From assembly GCA_003509805.1 (NCBI GenBank), contig DOMV01000419.1:1-10447 (forward strand): a stretch of DNA of 10,447 nt. The letters are read 5' to 3'. The translations under genes were made by a program, and so were the position numbers. Source of the stretch: Planctomycetaceae bacterium (GTDB taxonomy: Bacteria; Planctomycetota; Planctomycetia; Pirellulales; Thermoguttaceae). Below, one piece after another: positions 1 to 5,299 of this stretch; the first letter of the stretch is position 1; each line of letters begins with the position of its first letter. Under the pieces are notes generated by a model. It had not been told where the DNA came from and did no database searches. It was given only the letters and a program-made list of their open reading frames with translations.

Positions 1-1059
1 ATCGACGGTGTGCTGCACGTCCAGCACTTTCCGGCCGAGATCAACCGGTTCCAGTCCGCGATCATCAGCCGTCTCAAGATCATGGCGAAGCTGAACATCG
101 CCGAGCGCCGCCTCCCGCAGGACGGCCGCATCCGCCTGACCGTGGCCGGCAACGACATCGACCTGCGCGTGAGCGTGTTGCCGACCCTGTTCGGCGAAAG
201 CGTCGTCTGCCGTATTCTCGACAAGTCGGTCGTCATGCTCGACTTGAACAAGGTCGGCATGGACCCGGTGCTGCTCCGCGAGTTCCGCAAGTCGATCGAA
301 CGCCCCAACGGGATCGTGCTCGTGACCGGGCCGACCGGTTCCGGCAAAACGACGACGCTGTACGCGGCCCTGTCGGAATTGAATGTCGTGACGGAAAAAC
401 TGATGACGACCGAGGACCCGGTCGAATACGACATCGACGGGATCGTGCAGATGCCGATCGACGCCGATATCGGCAACACGTTCGCCCAGTGCCTGCGGTC
501 GATCCTGAGGCAGGACCCGGACAAGATCCTCGTCGGCGAGATCCGCGACCGGGAAACCGCCGAAATCGCCGTCCAGGCGTCGTTGACGGGCCACCTCGTG
601 TTCAGTACGCTCCACACGAACGACGCGCCCAGCACGATCACCCGGCTCCGCGACATGGGAATCCCCACCTTTTTGATCACCGCGACGGTCGAAGCGATTT
701 TGGCCCAACGGCTCGTGCGACGCATTTGCTCCGAATGCCGGGAACCCTACACGCCGGCTCCGGACCAGTTGGCGGAACTGGAACTCGATCCGTCCTACAT
801 CGCCGGAAAAATGTTCTTCCGCGGCCGGGGTTGCCCCAACTGCAACAACACCGGATACAAGGGCCGGACGGCGATCCATGAGTTCATGATCATGAACGAC
901 GAAATCCGCGAATTGATCCAGCGGAACGCCTCCGCCGCCGAGATACGCATCGCCGCGCAGCGGAACGGCATGCACACGCTCCGGGACGCGGGCCTCGCCA
1001 AAATACACGAAGGAACTTCCACGATCGACGAAGTCGTTCGCGAAACAGTGGTCGAATAA
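1..1059 (+). CDS. gspE: GspE/PilB-family secretion ATPase, C-terminal part (5' partial)
   Basis: Cytoplasmic hexameric ATPase that powers pseudopilus or pilus assembly through the platform protein GspF. The reading frame is open from base 1, so the N-terminal domains lie outside the window; 352 residues are present. Visible landmarks in order: the conserved stretch IMAKLNIAERRLPQDGR near the start; Walker A GPTGSGKTTT (328-357); Asp box TTEDPVEYDI (406-435); Walker B ILVGEIRD (526-549); His box GHLVFSTLHTNDA (589-627); and a tetracysteine zinc site CxxC...CxxC (727-738 and 832-843) typical of GspE and PilB. The C-terminus is of normal family length. Its TAA stop (1057-1059) is also the first three bases of an intercistronic repeat cassette. 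GspE and PilB are hard to separate without the N-terminus; the following gspF and several pseudopilins favour a type II-like system. Confidence 0.95.
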   Translation: MDGVLHVQHFPAEINRFQSAIISRLKIMAKLNIAERRLPQDGRIRLTVAGNDIDLRVSVLPTLFGESVVCRILDKSVVMLDLNKVGMDPVLLREFRKSIERPNGIVLVTGPTGSGKTTTLYAALSELNVVTEKLMTTEDPVEYDIDGIVQMPIDADIGNTFAQCLRSILRQDPDKILVGEIRDRETAEIAVQASLTGHLVFSTLHTNDAPSTITRLRDMGIPTFLITATVEAILAQRLVRRICSECREPYTPAPDQLAELELDPSYIAGKMFFRGRGCPNCNNTGYKGRTAIHEFMIMNDEIRELIQRNASAAEIRIAAQRNGMHTLRDAGLAKIHEGTSTIDEVVRETVVE

Positions 1060-1170
1060 TTGACAATGTACAATGGATAATTGACAACAAAAAACAGGGG
1101 ACATGTGATATGAGAACCAAGACGCCGGATAAACATGTCCGTTGTCAACTGTCAATTGTCAATTGTCAAC
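1057..1170 (+). repeat. Intercistronic repeat cassette, copy A (gspE/gspF junction)
   Basis: The 94 bases 1057-1150 align without gaps to copies at 4033-4126 and 5206-5299 (83 of 94 identical to the last by hand count). Order: TAA (gspE stop), left arm of TTGACAAT-type units (1058-1088), an AGGGG Shine-Dalgarno-like stretch (1096-1100), ATG (1110), a head of 11 codons, and a right arm GTTGTCAACT that continues as TTGTCAA heptamers to 1170. Left AATTGACAAC (1079-1088) and right GTTGTCAACT (1141-1150) form an inverted repeat with one mismatch and a 52-base spacer. This is the most diverged of the three copies. Confidence 0.85.
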
Positions 1171-1205
1171 CCCAAGGTTCTCCACTCTCCACTCTCCACT
1201 ATTAA
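1110..1205 (+). CDS. 31-codon leader-like ORF in cassette A, upstream of gspF
   Basis: An ATG preceded by AGGGG at about 9 bases opens a 31-residue frame beginning MRTKTPDKHVRCQLSIVNCQ and ending at TAA 1203-1205. The first part is nearly identical to the leader of the pseudopilins at 4086 and 5259, but here it is not joined to a pilin. Its stop lies 13 bases before the likely gspF ATG at 1219, which itself has no clear Shine-Dalgarno. It could act by translational coupling (ribosomes terminate and restart on gspF), or be a non-functional by-product of cassette insertion. No function for the peptide is visible. Too short to judge by codon use. Confidence 0.4.
   Translation: MRTKTPDKHVRCQLSIVNCQPQGSPLSTLHY
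1181..1200 (+). repeat. Second heptamer tandem, TCCACTC x nearly 3
   Basis: Two full TCCACTC units (1181-1187, 1188-1194) and six bases of a third (1195-1200) directly follow the TTGTCAA heptamers of cassette A, in the gap before gspF. The unit is again 7 bases but its sequence is unrelated, so the array mixes two heptamer families. Confidence 0.8.
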
Positions 1206-1218
1206 CTCCTCTCTTGCC

Positions 1219-2544
1219 ATGCCACAATATAAATTCGAAGCGATCGACCCGACGGGGAAGGAGATCAAGGACATCATCGAGGCCGCGACCGAGGATGACG
1301 CCCAGGCGACGATCCGGCAGATGGGGTACCACGTGACCCGCATCGCGCAGTACAAGGAACGCAAGCTCAAGGGGGCCGCCAAAAGGAACGACGGCAAGAC
1401 GTTTTCCTTCGGCCGTGTCTCCTCAAGCAAGCTGACCACCTTCACCCGGCAGCTTTCGATCCTCCAGGACGCGGGCCTGCCGATCCTCCGGAGCCTGAAC
1501 ATCCTGATGAACCAGGCCCCCCCCGGGGCCCTGCGCAACGCGCTGATCGATACCGTTTCGGAAATCGAAAGCGGCTCCTCGCTCTCCGAGGCGATGGCCA
1601 AATCGCCGAAAGCCTTCAACCGCCTTTACATCAACATGGTCAAGGCCGGCGAGGCCGGCGGGGCGCTCGAAGTCATCCTGAACCGTCTCTCGGAATTCCT
1701 CGAACGGAGCGAACACCTCAAACGCAAGATCAAGGCCGCCCTGACCTACCCGGTCGCGGTCGTCTTCTTCGCCCTGGCGATCCTGACCGGGATCATGCTC
1801 TGGATCGTACCGAGTTTCATCAAAATCTTCGAGGATTTCGAAACCGACTTGCCCGCCATGACGGTCCTTTTGATGAATATTTCCAACTGGGTCGTCAACT
1901 ACTGGTACATGATCCCGATCATCCCGATCCTGATCTGGCTCACGATCAAACTGACGACCAGTTTCGAATACGGCCGGCACGGCTGGCACCTGTTCCTGCT
2001 GAAAGTGCCGATTTTCGGGCAGCTTTTCGAAAAAACGACCGTGGCCCGGACGACCCGGACGCTCGGGACCCTGGTCACCTCCGGCGTCCCGATCCTCGAA
2101 GCCATCCACATCACGCGCGAAACGTCCGACAACGCGGTGTTCGAGGAATTGTACCAACACGTCCTGGAGGCGATTCGCGACGGCGACACGATCGCCAACC
2201 CGATGAAACAATACAGCATTCCCCCGTTCCATTTCGGCGCCCTGATTTACGCGTTCATTTTCATCCCGGTCGCCGGGGCGCTGATCTACCTGATGAAACT
2301 CCGCAACAAGATACTCGACGACATGGTGATCAACATGGTCGACGTCGGCGAGGAGACGGGCGAACTCGATACGATGCTTTACAAGGTCGCCGACACGTTC
2401 GACGCCGAAGTCGAGGCGCTGACCGAAGCCCTCATGAGCCTCCTCGAACCGCTGCTCGTGATTTTCCTCGGTGCCATGGTCGGCTTCATCGTCATCGCCC
2501 TTTTCATGCCGCTCGTCAAACTGATCACCTCGTTGTCAAGCTGA
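1219..2544 (+). CDS. gspF: Type II secretion platform protein GspF/PilC, with a hydrophobic insertion
   Basis: Polytopic inner-membrane protein that couples the GspE ATPase to pseudopilus growth. I start it at ATG 1219 (MPQYKFEAIDPTGKE, the usual GspF beginning); the in-frame ATG at 1135 would add 28 residues read from heptamer repeat and is unlikely to be native. It is 441 residues, somewhat above the roughly 400 usual. Two T2SSF repeats are seen: residues about 71-200 (TRQLSILQDAGLPIL) and from about 271 (RTLGTLVTSGVPILEAI). Membrane segments fall near 178-200, 228-246 and 408-435. The second repeat appears interrupted: between SIPP and MVINMVDVGEETGELD, which are contiguous in typical members, sit 32 extra residues (337-368, bases 2227-2322) that include a strongly hydrophobic stretch. 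The Shine-Dalgarno is weak; coupling to the leader ORF just upstream is possible. Confidence 0.95.
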   Translation: MPQYKFEAIDPTGKEIKDIIEAATEDDAQATIRQMGYHVTRIAQYKERKLKGAAKRNDGKTFSFGRVSSSKLTTFTRQLSILQDAGLPILRSLNILMNQAPPGALRNALIDTVSEIESGSSLSEAMAKSPKAFNRLYINMVKAGEAGGALEVILNRLSEFLERSEHLKRKIKAALTYPVAVVFFALAILTGIMLWIVPSFIKIFEDFETDLPAMTVLLMNISNWVVNYWYMIPIIPILIWLTIKLTTSFEYGRHGWHLFLLKVPIFGQLFEKTTVARTTRTLGTLVTSGVPILEAIHITRETSDNAVFEELYQHVLEAIRDGDTIANPMKQYSIPPFHFGALIYAFIFIPVAGALIYLMKLRNKILDDMVINMVDVGEETGELDTMLYKVADTFDAEVEALTEALMSLLEPLLVIFLGAMVGFIVIALFMPLVKLITSLSS

Positions 2545-2548
2545 GAGA

Positions 2549-2580
2549 AATTGACAATTGATAATGGACAATTGACAACG
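2549..2580 (+). repeat. Left repeat arm upstream of the four-helix-bundle gene
   Basis: TTGACAATTG, GGACAATTGAC and related units fill the space between the gspF stop (2542-2544) and the next gene. The inner end AATTGACAACG (2570-2580) is identical to the inner left end of the cassette at 5228-5238, and is the exact reverse complement of CGTTGTCAATT at 2962-2972 beyond the four-helix-bundle gene. The gspF tail itself contains CGTTGTCAA (2531-2539). That can pair with TTGACAA at 2551-2557 (7 bp, 11-base loop) or with TTGACAACG at 2572-2580 (9 bp), so a hairpin could form around the gspF stop codon. Confidence 0.8.
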
Positions 2581-2594
2581 GAGAAAAGAAAAAA

Positions 2595-2906
2595 ATGAAA
2601 AAGTCGGTCGTTCGCGATAAAAGTTACACTTTTGCTTTGCGAATCGTGCGGCTGTATCAATATTTGACCGGGGAAAAGCGGGAATTCGTTCTCGCAAAAC
2701 AAGTGCTCAGGAGCGGCACGGCCACCGGGGCGCTCGTGCATGAAGCCGAACAGGCGGAAAGCCGGGCCGATTTCGTGCATAAACTGTCGATCGCCCTTAA
2801 AGAAACCCATGAAACCGGCTATTGGTTATTGCTCCTGAAAGACGCCGAATACATCACCCCTGGCATGTTCGAAAGCATTGATCCCGATTGCTCACCGCGA
2901 TCATAA
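2595..2906 (+). CDS. Four-helix-bundle protein (23S rRNA intervening-sequence family), tail frameshifted
   Basis: A 103-residue product matching the family first known from open frames in 23S rRNA intervening sequences (TIGR02436-type), and related to the Avd accessory protein of diversity-generating retroelements. Diagnostic stretches are KSYTFALRIVRLYQYL, LRSGTATGALVHEAEQAES and ADFVHKLSIALKETHETGYW. Its cellular role is unknown. It starts at ATG 2595 after GGAG (2580-2583). The last residues (SPRS) are not family-like. In another frame the conserved last helix, LTAIIKTTKRELQK, can be read at 2891-2932, ending at TGA 2933-2935. A small deletion therefore seems to have removed a few codons and shifted the frame after DPDC. 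The ancestral stop would have overlapped the next gene's ATG (ATGA at 2932-2935). It interrupts a secretion operon and is bracketed by inverted heptamer arms, so it looks acquired. Confidence 0.85.
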   Translation: MKKSVVRDKSYTFALRIVRLYQYLTGEKREFVLAKQVLRSGTATGALVHEAEQAESRADFVHKLSIALKETHETGYWLLLLKDAEYITPGMFESIDPDCSPRS

Positions 2907-2935
2907 AAACCACGAAAAGAGAGTTACAAAAATGA
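2891..2935 (+). pseudogene. Out-of-frame remnant of the four-helix-bundle C-terminal helix
   Basis: Read from CTC at 2891, this gives LTAIIKTTKRELQK then TGA, the typical last helix of the family. The upstream gene enters the stretch in a different frame and stops at 2904-2906 instead. The shift needs a missing length of 3n+1 bases; the family normally has several more residues here, so a deletion of about 13-19 bases is more likely than a single-base error. Confidence 0.7.
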
Positions 2936-4035
2936 AAAGGCAAGCACCCGACAACCTGAATCGTTGTCAATTCCAGCGTTGTCAATTGTCAATTGTCAAT
3001 TGTCAACTTAAACGAGGTTTCACCCTCGTCGAACTTCTCGTGGCGATCGTCATCCTGACGATCCTGGCGGGCCTGATAACGGCCGGTGCGACTGCCGCGC
3101 TGCGATCCGCGAACAACTTCCAGATCAAGGCGGGCCTCCACGACATCGAGACGGCCCTTGAAATGTACAAAAATAAATACGGTGAATATCCGCCCGACTT
3201 CGCCGGCCTGGACAGTGCCGACGACGCCGTCAAAAACAACGCCCTGAACGAAATCAACAGGCACATTCAAAAACGGTGGCCGCGTTATTCCCCCGACAGC
3301 ACGTCGGAATCGACGCTTGCCGAAAACTTTTTCAAGGACCTGAGCGGCGCCTGTAATATATGGGATTTCAATACAAGCACGCCGAACAGCGCCGTCGCCC
3401 TCGCGTTTTGGCTCGGCGGATTGCCCGATAACGACAACACCGGTTATACGCGACTTTCCGGTTTCTCGGCCGATCCTTCGAATCCGTTCAACATGAATGC
3501 CAAACGGCAGGAACCGGTCATGGAAATCATCTACGAAGAGAACATGAGGAAGAACGAGAACAATCAACCGGTCCTGGTCGCCCGGAAAATGCCGATCGTG
3601 TATTTCCGCGGAACCTCGGCAACCACGGATTCGGCCCGACGCAGGGCCTACGCCGGTCAAAAGATCGTCGATAGCTCGAAAAATTATTACGAACCGAAAT
3701 TTACGAAAATCACCATCGGGGGCGTCGATCAATACGCCATCCCGTACGCCGTGAGCAGCAATCCGGTCGTCAAGGGATCGACTTGGGTTCACGATCTCGA
3801 CGGCAACGGCGACCCGATTGTCCAGTGGTTCAACCCCAATTCCTACCAGTTGGTGCATCCCGGCCTCGACGGCAATTTCAACGGGACGCGGAGCGCCCCG
3901 GGCGGAGAACGCAAGGACGCCGACGACAACACCAATTATTGCGCCGACATGAACCAGAACGGGATCACACCCATGGACATCGACAACGTGGCGAACATCG
4001 GCGACGGGGCGACGATCCAGGCATCCTTCAAATAA
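2932..4035 (+). CDS. GspG-like pseudopilin 1 (prepilin-type N-terminus, long planctomycete type)
   Basis: Pseudopilus subunit of 367 residues. ATG 2932 is chosen because it opens the head MKRQAPDNLNRCQF, which matches MKTKTPDKHVRCQF of the later pseudopilins; a GAGAG purine run lies 8 bases upstream. The leader is 29 residues, much of it (RCQLSIVNCQL) read from the TTGTCAA heptamer array, then KRG before the prepilin peptidase site RG/FTLVELLVAIVI. Glu at mature position 5 and a hydrophobic helix (about 30-52) are intact. The helix leads into LHDIETALEMYKNKYGEYPPDF, the GspG-like region. Further on are ALAFWLGGLPDN and acidic loops such as DLDGNGD and DMNQNG (from residue 339). It is more than twice the length of classical GspG. 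Whether it or its neighbour is the major pseudopilin cannot be told here. The stop TAA (4033-4035) is the first codon of the next cassette. Confidence 0.92.
   Translation: MKRQAPDNLNRCQFQRCQLSIVNCQLKRGFTLVELLVAIVILTILAGLITAGATAALRSANNFQIKAGLHDIETALEMYKNKYGEYPPDFAGLDSADDAVKNNALNEINRHIQKRWPRYSPDSTSESTLAENFFKDLSGACNIWDFNTSTPNSAVALAFWLGGLPDNDNTGYTRLSGFSADPSNPFNMNAKRQEPVMEIIYEENMRKNENNQPVLVARKMPIVYFRGTSATTDSARRRAYAGQKIVDSSKNYYEPKFTKITIGGVDQYAIPYAVSSNPVVKGSTWVHDLDGNGDPIVQWFNPNSYQLVHPGLDGNFNGTRSAPGGERKDADDNTNYCADMNQNGITPMDIDNVANIGDGATIQASFK
2962..3007 (+). repeat. Right heptamer arm inside the pseudopilin 1 leader
   Basis: CGTTGTCAATT (2962-2972), a six-base break, then GTTGTCA and three perfect ATTGTCA units (2978-3005), ending AC. 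All of it is translated in frame as the prepilin leader (RCQFQRCQLSIVNCQL). The unit length of 7 means any change by other than three units would shift the pseudopilin frame. Confidence 0.9.
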
Positions 4036-4183
4036 TTGACAATAGACAATGGATAATTGACGACGAAAGACGGAGGAAATGCAATATGAAAACCAAGACG
4101 CCGGATAAACATGTCCGTTGTCAATTGTCAATTGTCAATTGTCAATTCAAAGGTTGTCGATTGTCGATTGTCAACTGTCGATT
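4033..4183 (+). repeat. Intercistronic repeat cassette, copy B, with extended heptamer arm
   Basis: Bases 4033-4126 match copy C (5206-5299) at 91 of 94 positions by hand count, and 75 of 76 from 4051 on. It begins with the TAA stop of pseudopilin 1 and continues with the left arm (4034-4065), GGAGG, ATG 4086, the 11-codon head and the right arm (from 4116). The inner inverted repeat AATTGACGACG / CGTTGTCAATT is perfect apart from one G-U pair, with a 50-base spacer. Relative to copy C, three extra AATTGTC units (21 bases, frame-preserving) precede the shared TTCAAAGG. A second, decayed tract with TTGTCGA-type units follows at 4153-4183. All of the right side is translated. Confidence 0.9.
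4072..4076 (+). promoter_or_regulatory. Shine-Dalgarno GGAGG of pseudopilin 2, carried by cassette B
   Basis: GGAGG lies 9 bases before ATG 4086 and decides this start over others in the open frame. It sits in the loop between the inverted arms 4055-4065 and 4116-4126. Copy C carries the identical site. Confidence 0.75.
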
Positions 4184-5201
4184 CCAAAAGGCGTTCACGC
4201 TCGTGGAGTTGATGATGGTCATCGTGATCATCGCGATCCTTGCCGCGGTCACGCTGACGGTCGTTTCCGTCGCCCAGCGCGAGGCGAAGGTCCAGCGGAC
4301 CCGGTCGACGATCGCGAAACTCGACGCCGCCGTCGGCGACATCTACGAAAAATACGAGGATCGCAGACTGGGCCTCACCGTCAACACGTTCGCCGCGACC
4401 CCGGGCTATCGGGCCAACGTGTCCGACGCCCAGAAAAAACAGGTCGTCGAGGCCGCCAAACTCCATGTGCTCCGTGAAATCATGCGCATGGAAATGCCGA
4501 GTAAATACCAGGAGATCGAAGTGGGGCCCATTGTTTTTCAGCATCCTTATCTCAGCGGAACATGGACTTCCGATGATATTCCGGCCGTTCGCGATTTTTA
4601 TCTGAAAGCATTCAATCCGTCGGGTGTCACCGGCACTCCCCCCAATGCAACGGATCTCGATTCGGCCGAATGCCTGTATTTGATTATGGCGAACCTGAAC
4701 CCGGCGGCGCTGGAGAATTTCAAGGGCAACGAGATCGGGGATTACGACAACGACGGGCTCCTTGAGTTCCACGACGCCTGGGGTCAACCGATTGCCTTTT
4801 TCCGTTACGCCCCGGGCTTGATTCAATCGGACCGGCAGCCGGACGTCGTGAGCGGAACCGAGTTGACGAAAGCCGGCGATTGGGAGGGCGGTCCGAATCA
4901 TTCCGCCAAGTGGAACGACGACGATTTTCGGAATAACCACCCCCGGCTTATCGAGGCGGTCGATCGGGCGATCACCCGGTTTCCCGATCCCTTGATCGAA
5001 ACGTCCTACGTCCCGCGCAAGGGCTGGTACACGTATCCGCTCATTATTTCGATGGGGCCCGACAAGGAATTCGGGATTTACCGGGATCCGGATGTTTCGA
5101 CGAGCGACCCGTTTGCTTCGCCCGTCGGTATGCCGGTCGATGGGAGCGACAATTATTCGGAAGCCGCTTTTCACGATAATGTCCACAACCACCAACGCTG
5201 A
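4086..5201 (+). CDS. GspG-like pseudopilin 2 with a repeat-encoded leader
   Basis: Pseudopilus subunit of 371 residues, started at the cassette ATG after GGAGG. The 36-residue leader is unusually long: the head MKTKTPDKHVRCQ, then heptamer-derived LSIVNCQ, FKGC, a second decayed heptamer tract RLSIVNCRF, and QKA. The predicted cleavage site is KA/FTLVELMMVIVIIAILAAV, so the residue before the cut is Ala rather than the usual Gly; Glu at mature position 5 is present. After the helix come QREAKVQRTRSTIAKLDAAVGDIYEKY, then ECLYLIMANL, a DxDxDG calcium-type loop DYDNDGLLEFHD (residues 219-230) running into AWGQPIAFFRYAPG, and PLIISMGPDKEFGIYRD near the end. These phrases are planctomycete-like by memory. 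Function beyond pseudopilin is not shown. It ends TGA then TAA, 4 bases before copy C. Confidence 0.9.
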   Translation: MKTKTPDKHVRCQLSIVNCQFKGCRLSIVNCRFQKAFTLVELMMVIVIIAILAAVTLTVVSVAQREAKVQRTRSTIAKLDAAVGDIYEKYEDRRLGLTVNTFAATPGYRANVSDAQKKQVVEAAKLHVLREIMRMEMPSKYQEIEVGPIVFQHPYLSGTWTSDDIPAVRDFYLKAFNPSGVTGTPPNATDLDSAECLYLIMANLNPAALENFKGNEIGDYDNDGLLEFHDAWGQPIAFFRYAPGLIQSDRQPDVVSGTELTKAGDWEGGPNHSAKWNDDDFRNNHPRLIEAVDRAITRFPDPLIETSYVPRKGWYTYPLIISMGPDKEFGIYRDPDVSTSDPFASPVGMPVDGSDNYSEAAFHDNVHNHQR

Positions 5202-5205
5202 TAAG

Positions 5206-5299
5206 TAATTGACAATGGACAACGGATAATTGACAACGAAAGACGGAGGAAATGCAATATGAAAACCAAGACGCCGGATAAACATGTCCGTTGTCAATT
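5206..5299 (+). repeat. Intercistronic repeat cassette, copy C (pseudopilin 2/GspH junction)
   Basis: The simplest copy: TAATTGACAA left edge, degenerate left arm (5207-5238), GGAGG, ATG 5259, the 11-codon head, and a right arm reduced to CGTTGTCAATT (5289-5299). The inner inverted repeat AATTGACAACG (5228-5238) / CGTTGTCAATT is a perfect 11 bp with a 50-base spacer holding the Shine-Dalgarno and start codon. It gives the shortest leader of the three repeat-linked pseudopilins. Confidence 0.9.
5245..5249 (+). promoter_or_regulatory. Shine-Dalgarno GGAGG of the GspH-like gene, carried by cassette C
   Basis: GGAGG, 9 bases before ATG 5259, is identical in sequence and spacing to copy B. It lies in the loop of the 11-bp inverted repeat, so an RNA hairpin there would frame, and might limit access to, the ribosome site. 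Confidence 0.75.

Larger units (their letters stand above)
2549..3007 (+). mobile_element. Possible composite element: inverted heptamer arms around a four-helix-bundle gene
   Basis: Left arm (2549-2580) and right arm (2962-3007) are inverted relative to each other and share a perfect 11-bp inner inverted repeat. The same inverted repeat borders the short cassettes elsewhere in the window. The 381 bases between hold a complete start and most of a four-helix-bundle protein gene, plus the 10-codon head of the next pseudopilin leader. No transposase or target-site duplication is visible, so mobility is inference from repetition and modular content only. Confidence 0.4.

Noticed and set aside
1135..1218. 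Upstream in-frame start for gspF at 1135
   Set aside because: The extra 28 residues come from heptamer repeat, no ribosome site precedes 1135, and GspF homologues begin at the MPQYKFEA-like segment.
2549..3007. Classical insertion sequence
   Set aside because: No transposase frame and no target duplication could be seen at the arm ends.
4034..4183. CRISPR array
   Set aside because: Repeats are 7-base tandem units and inverted arms, without 20-40-base direct repeats separated by unique spacers, and no cas gene is present.
5209..5258. TTGACA in the left arms as a -35 promoter box, with GATAAT as -10
   Set aside because: The GATAAT is only 10 bases from the first TTGACA. The 17-base partner of the second TTGACA would overlap the start codon. 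The same geometry recurs in the other copies, so no usable promoter is supported.
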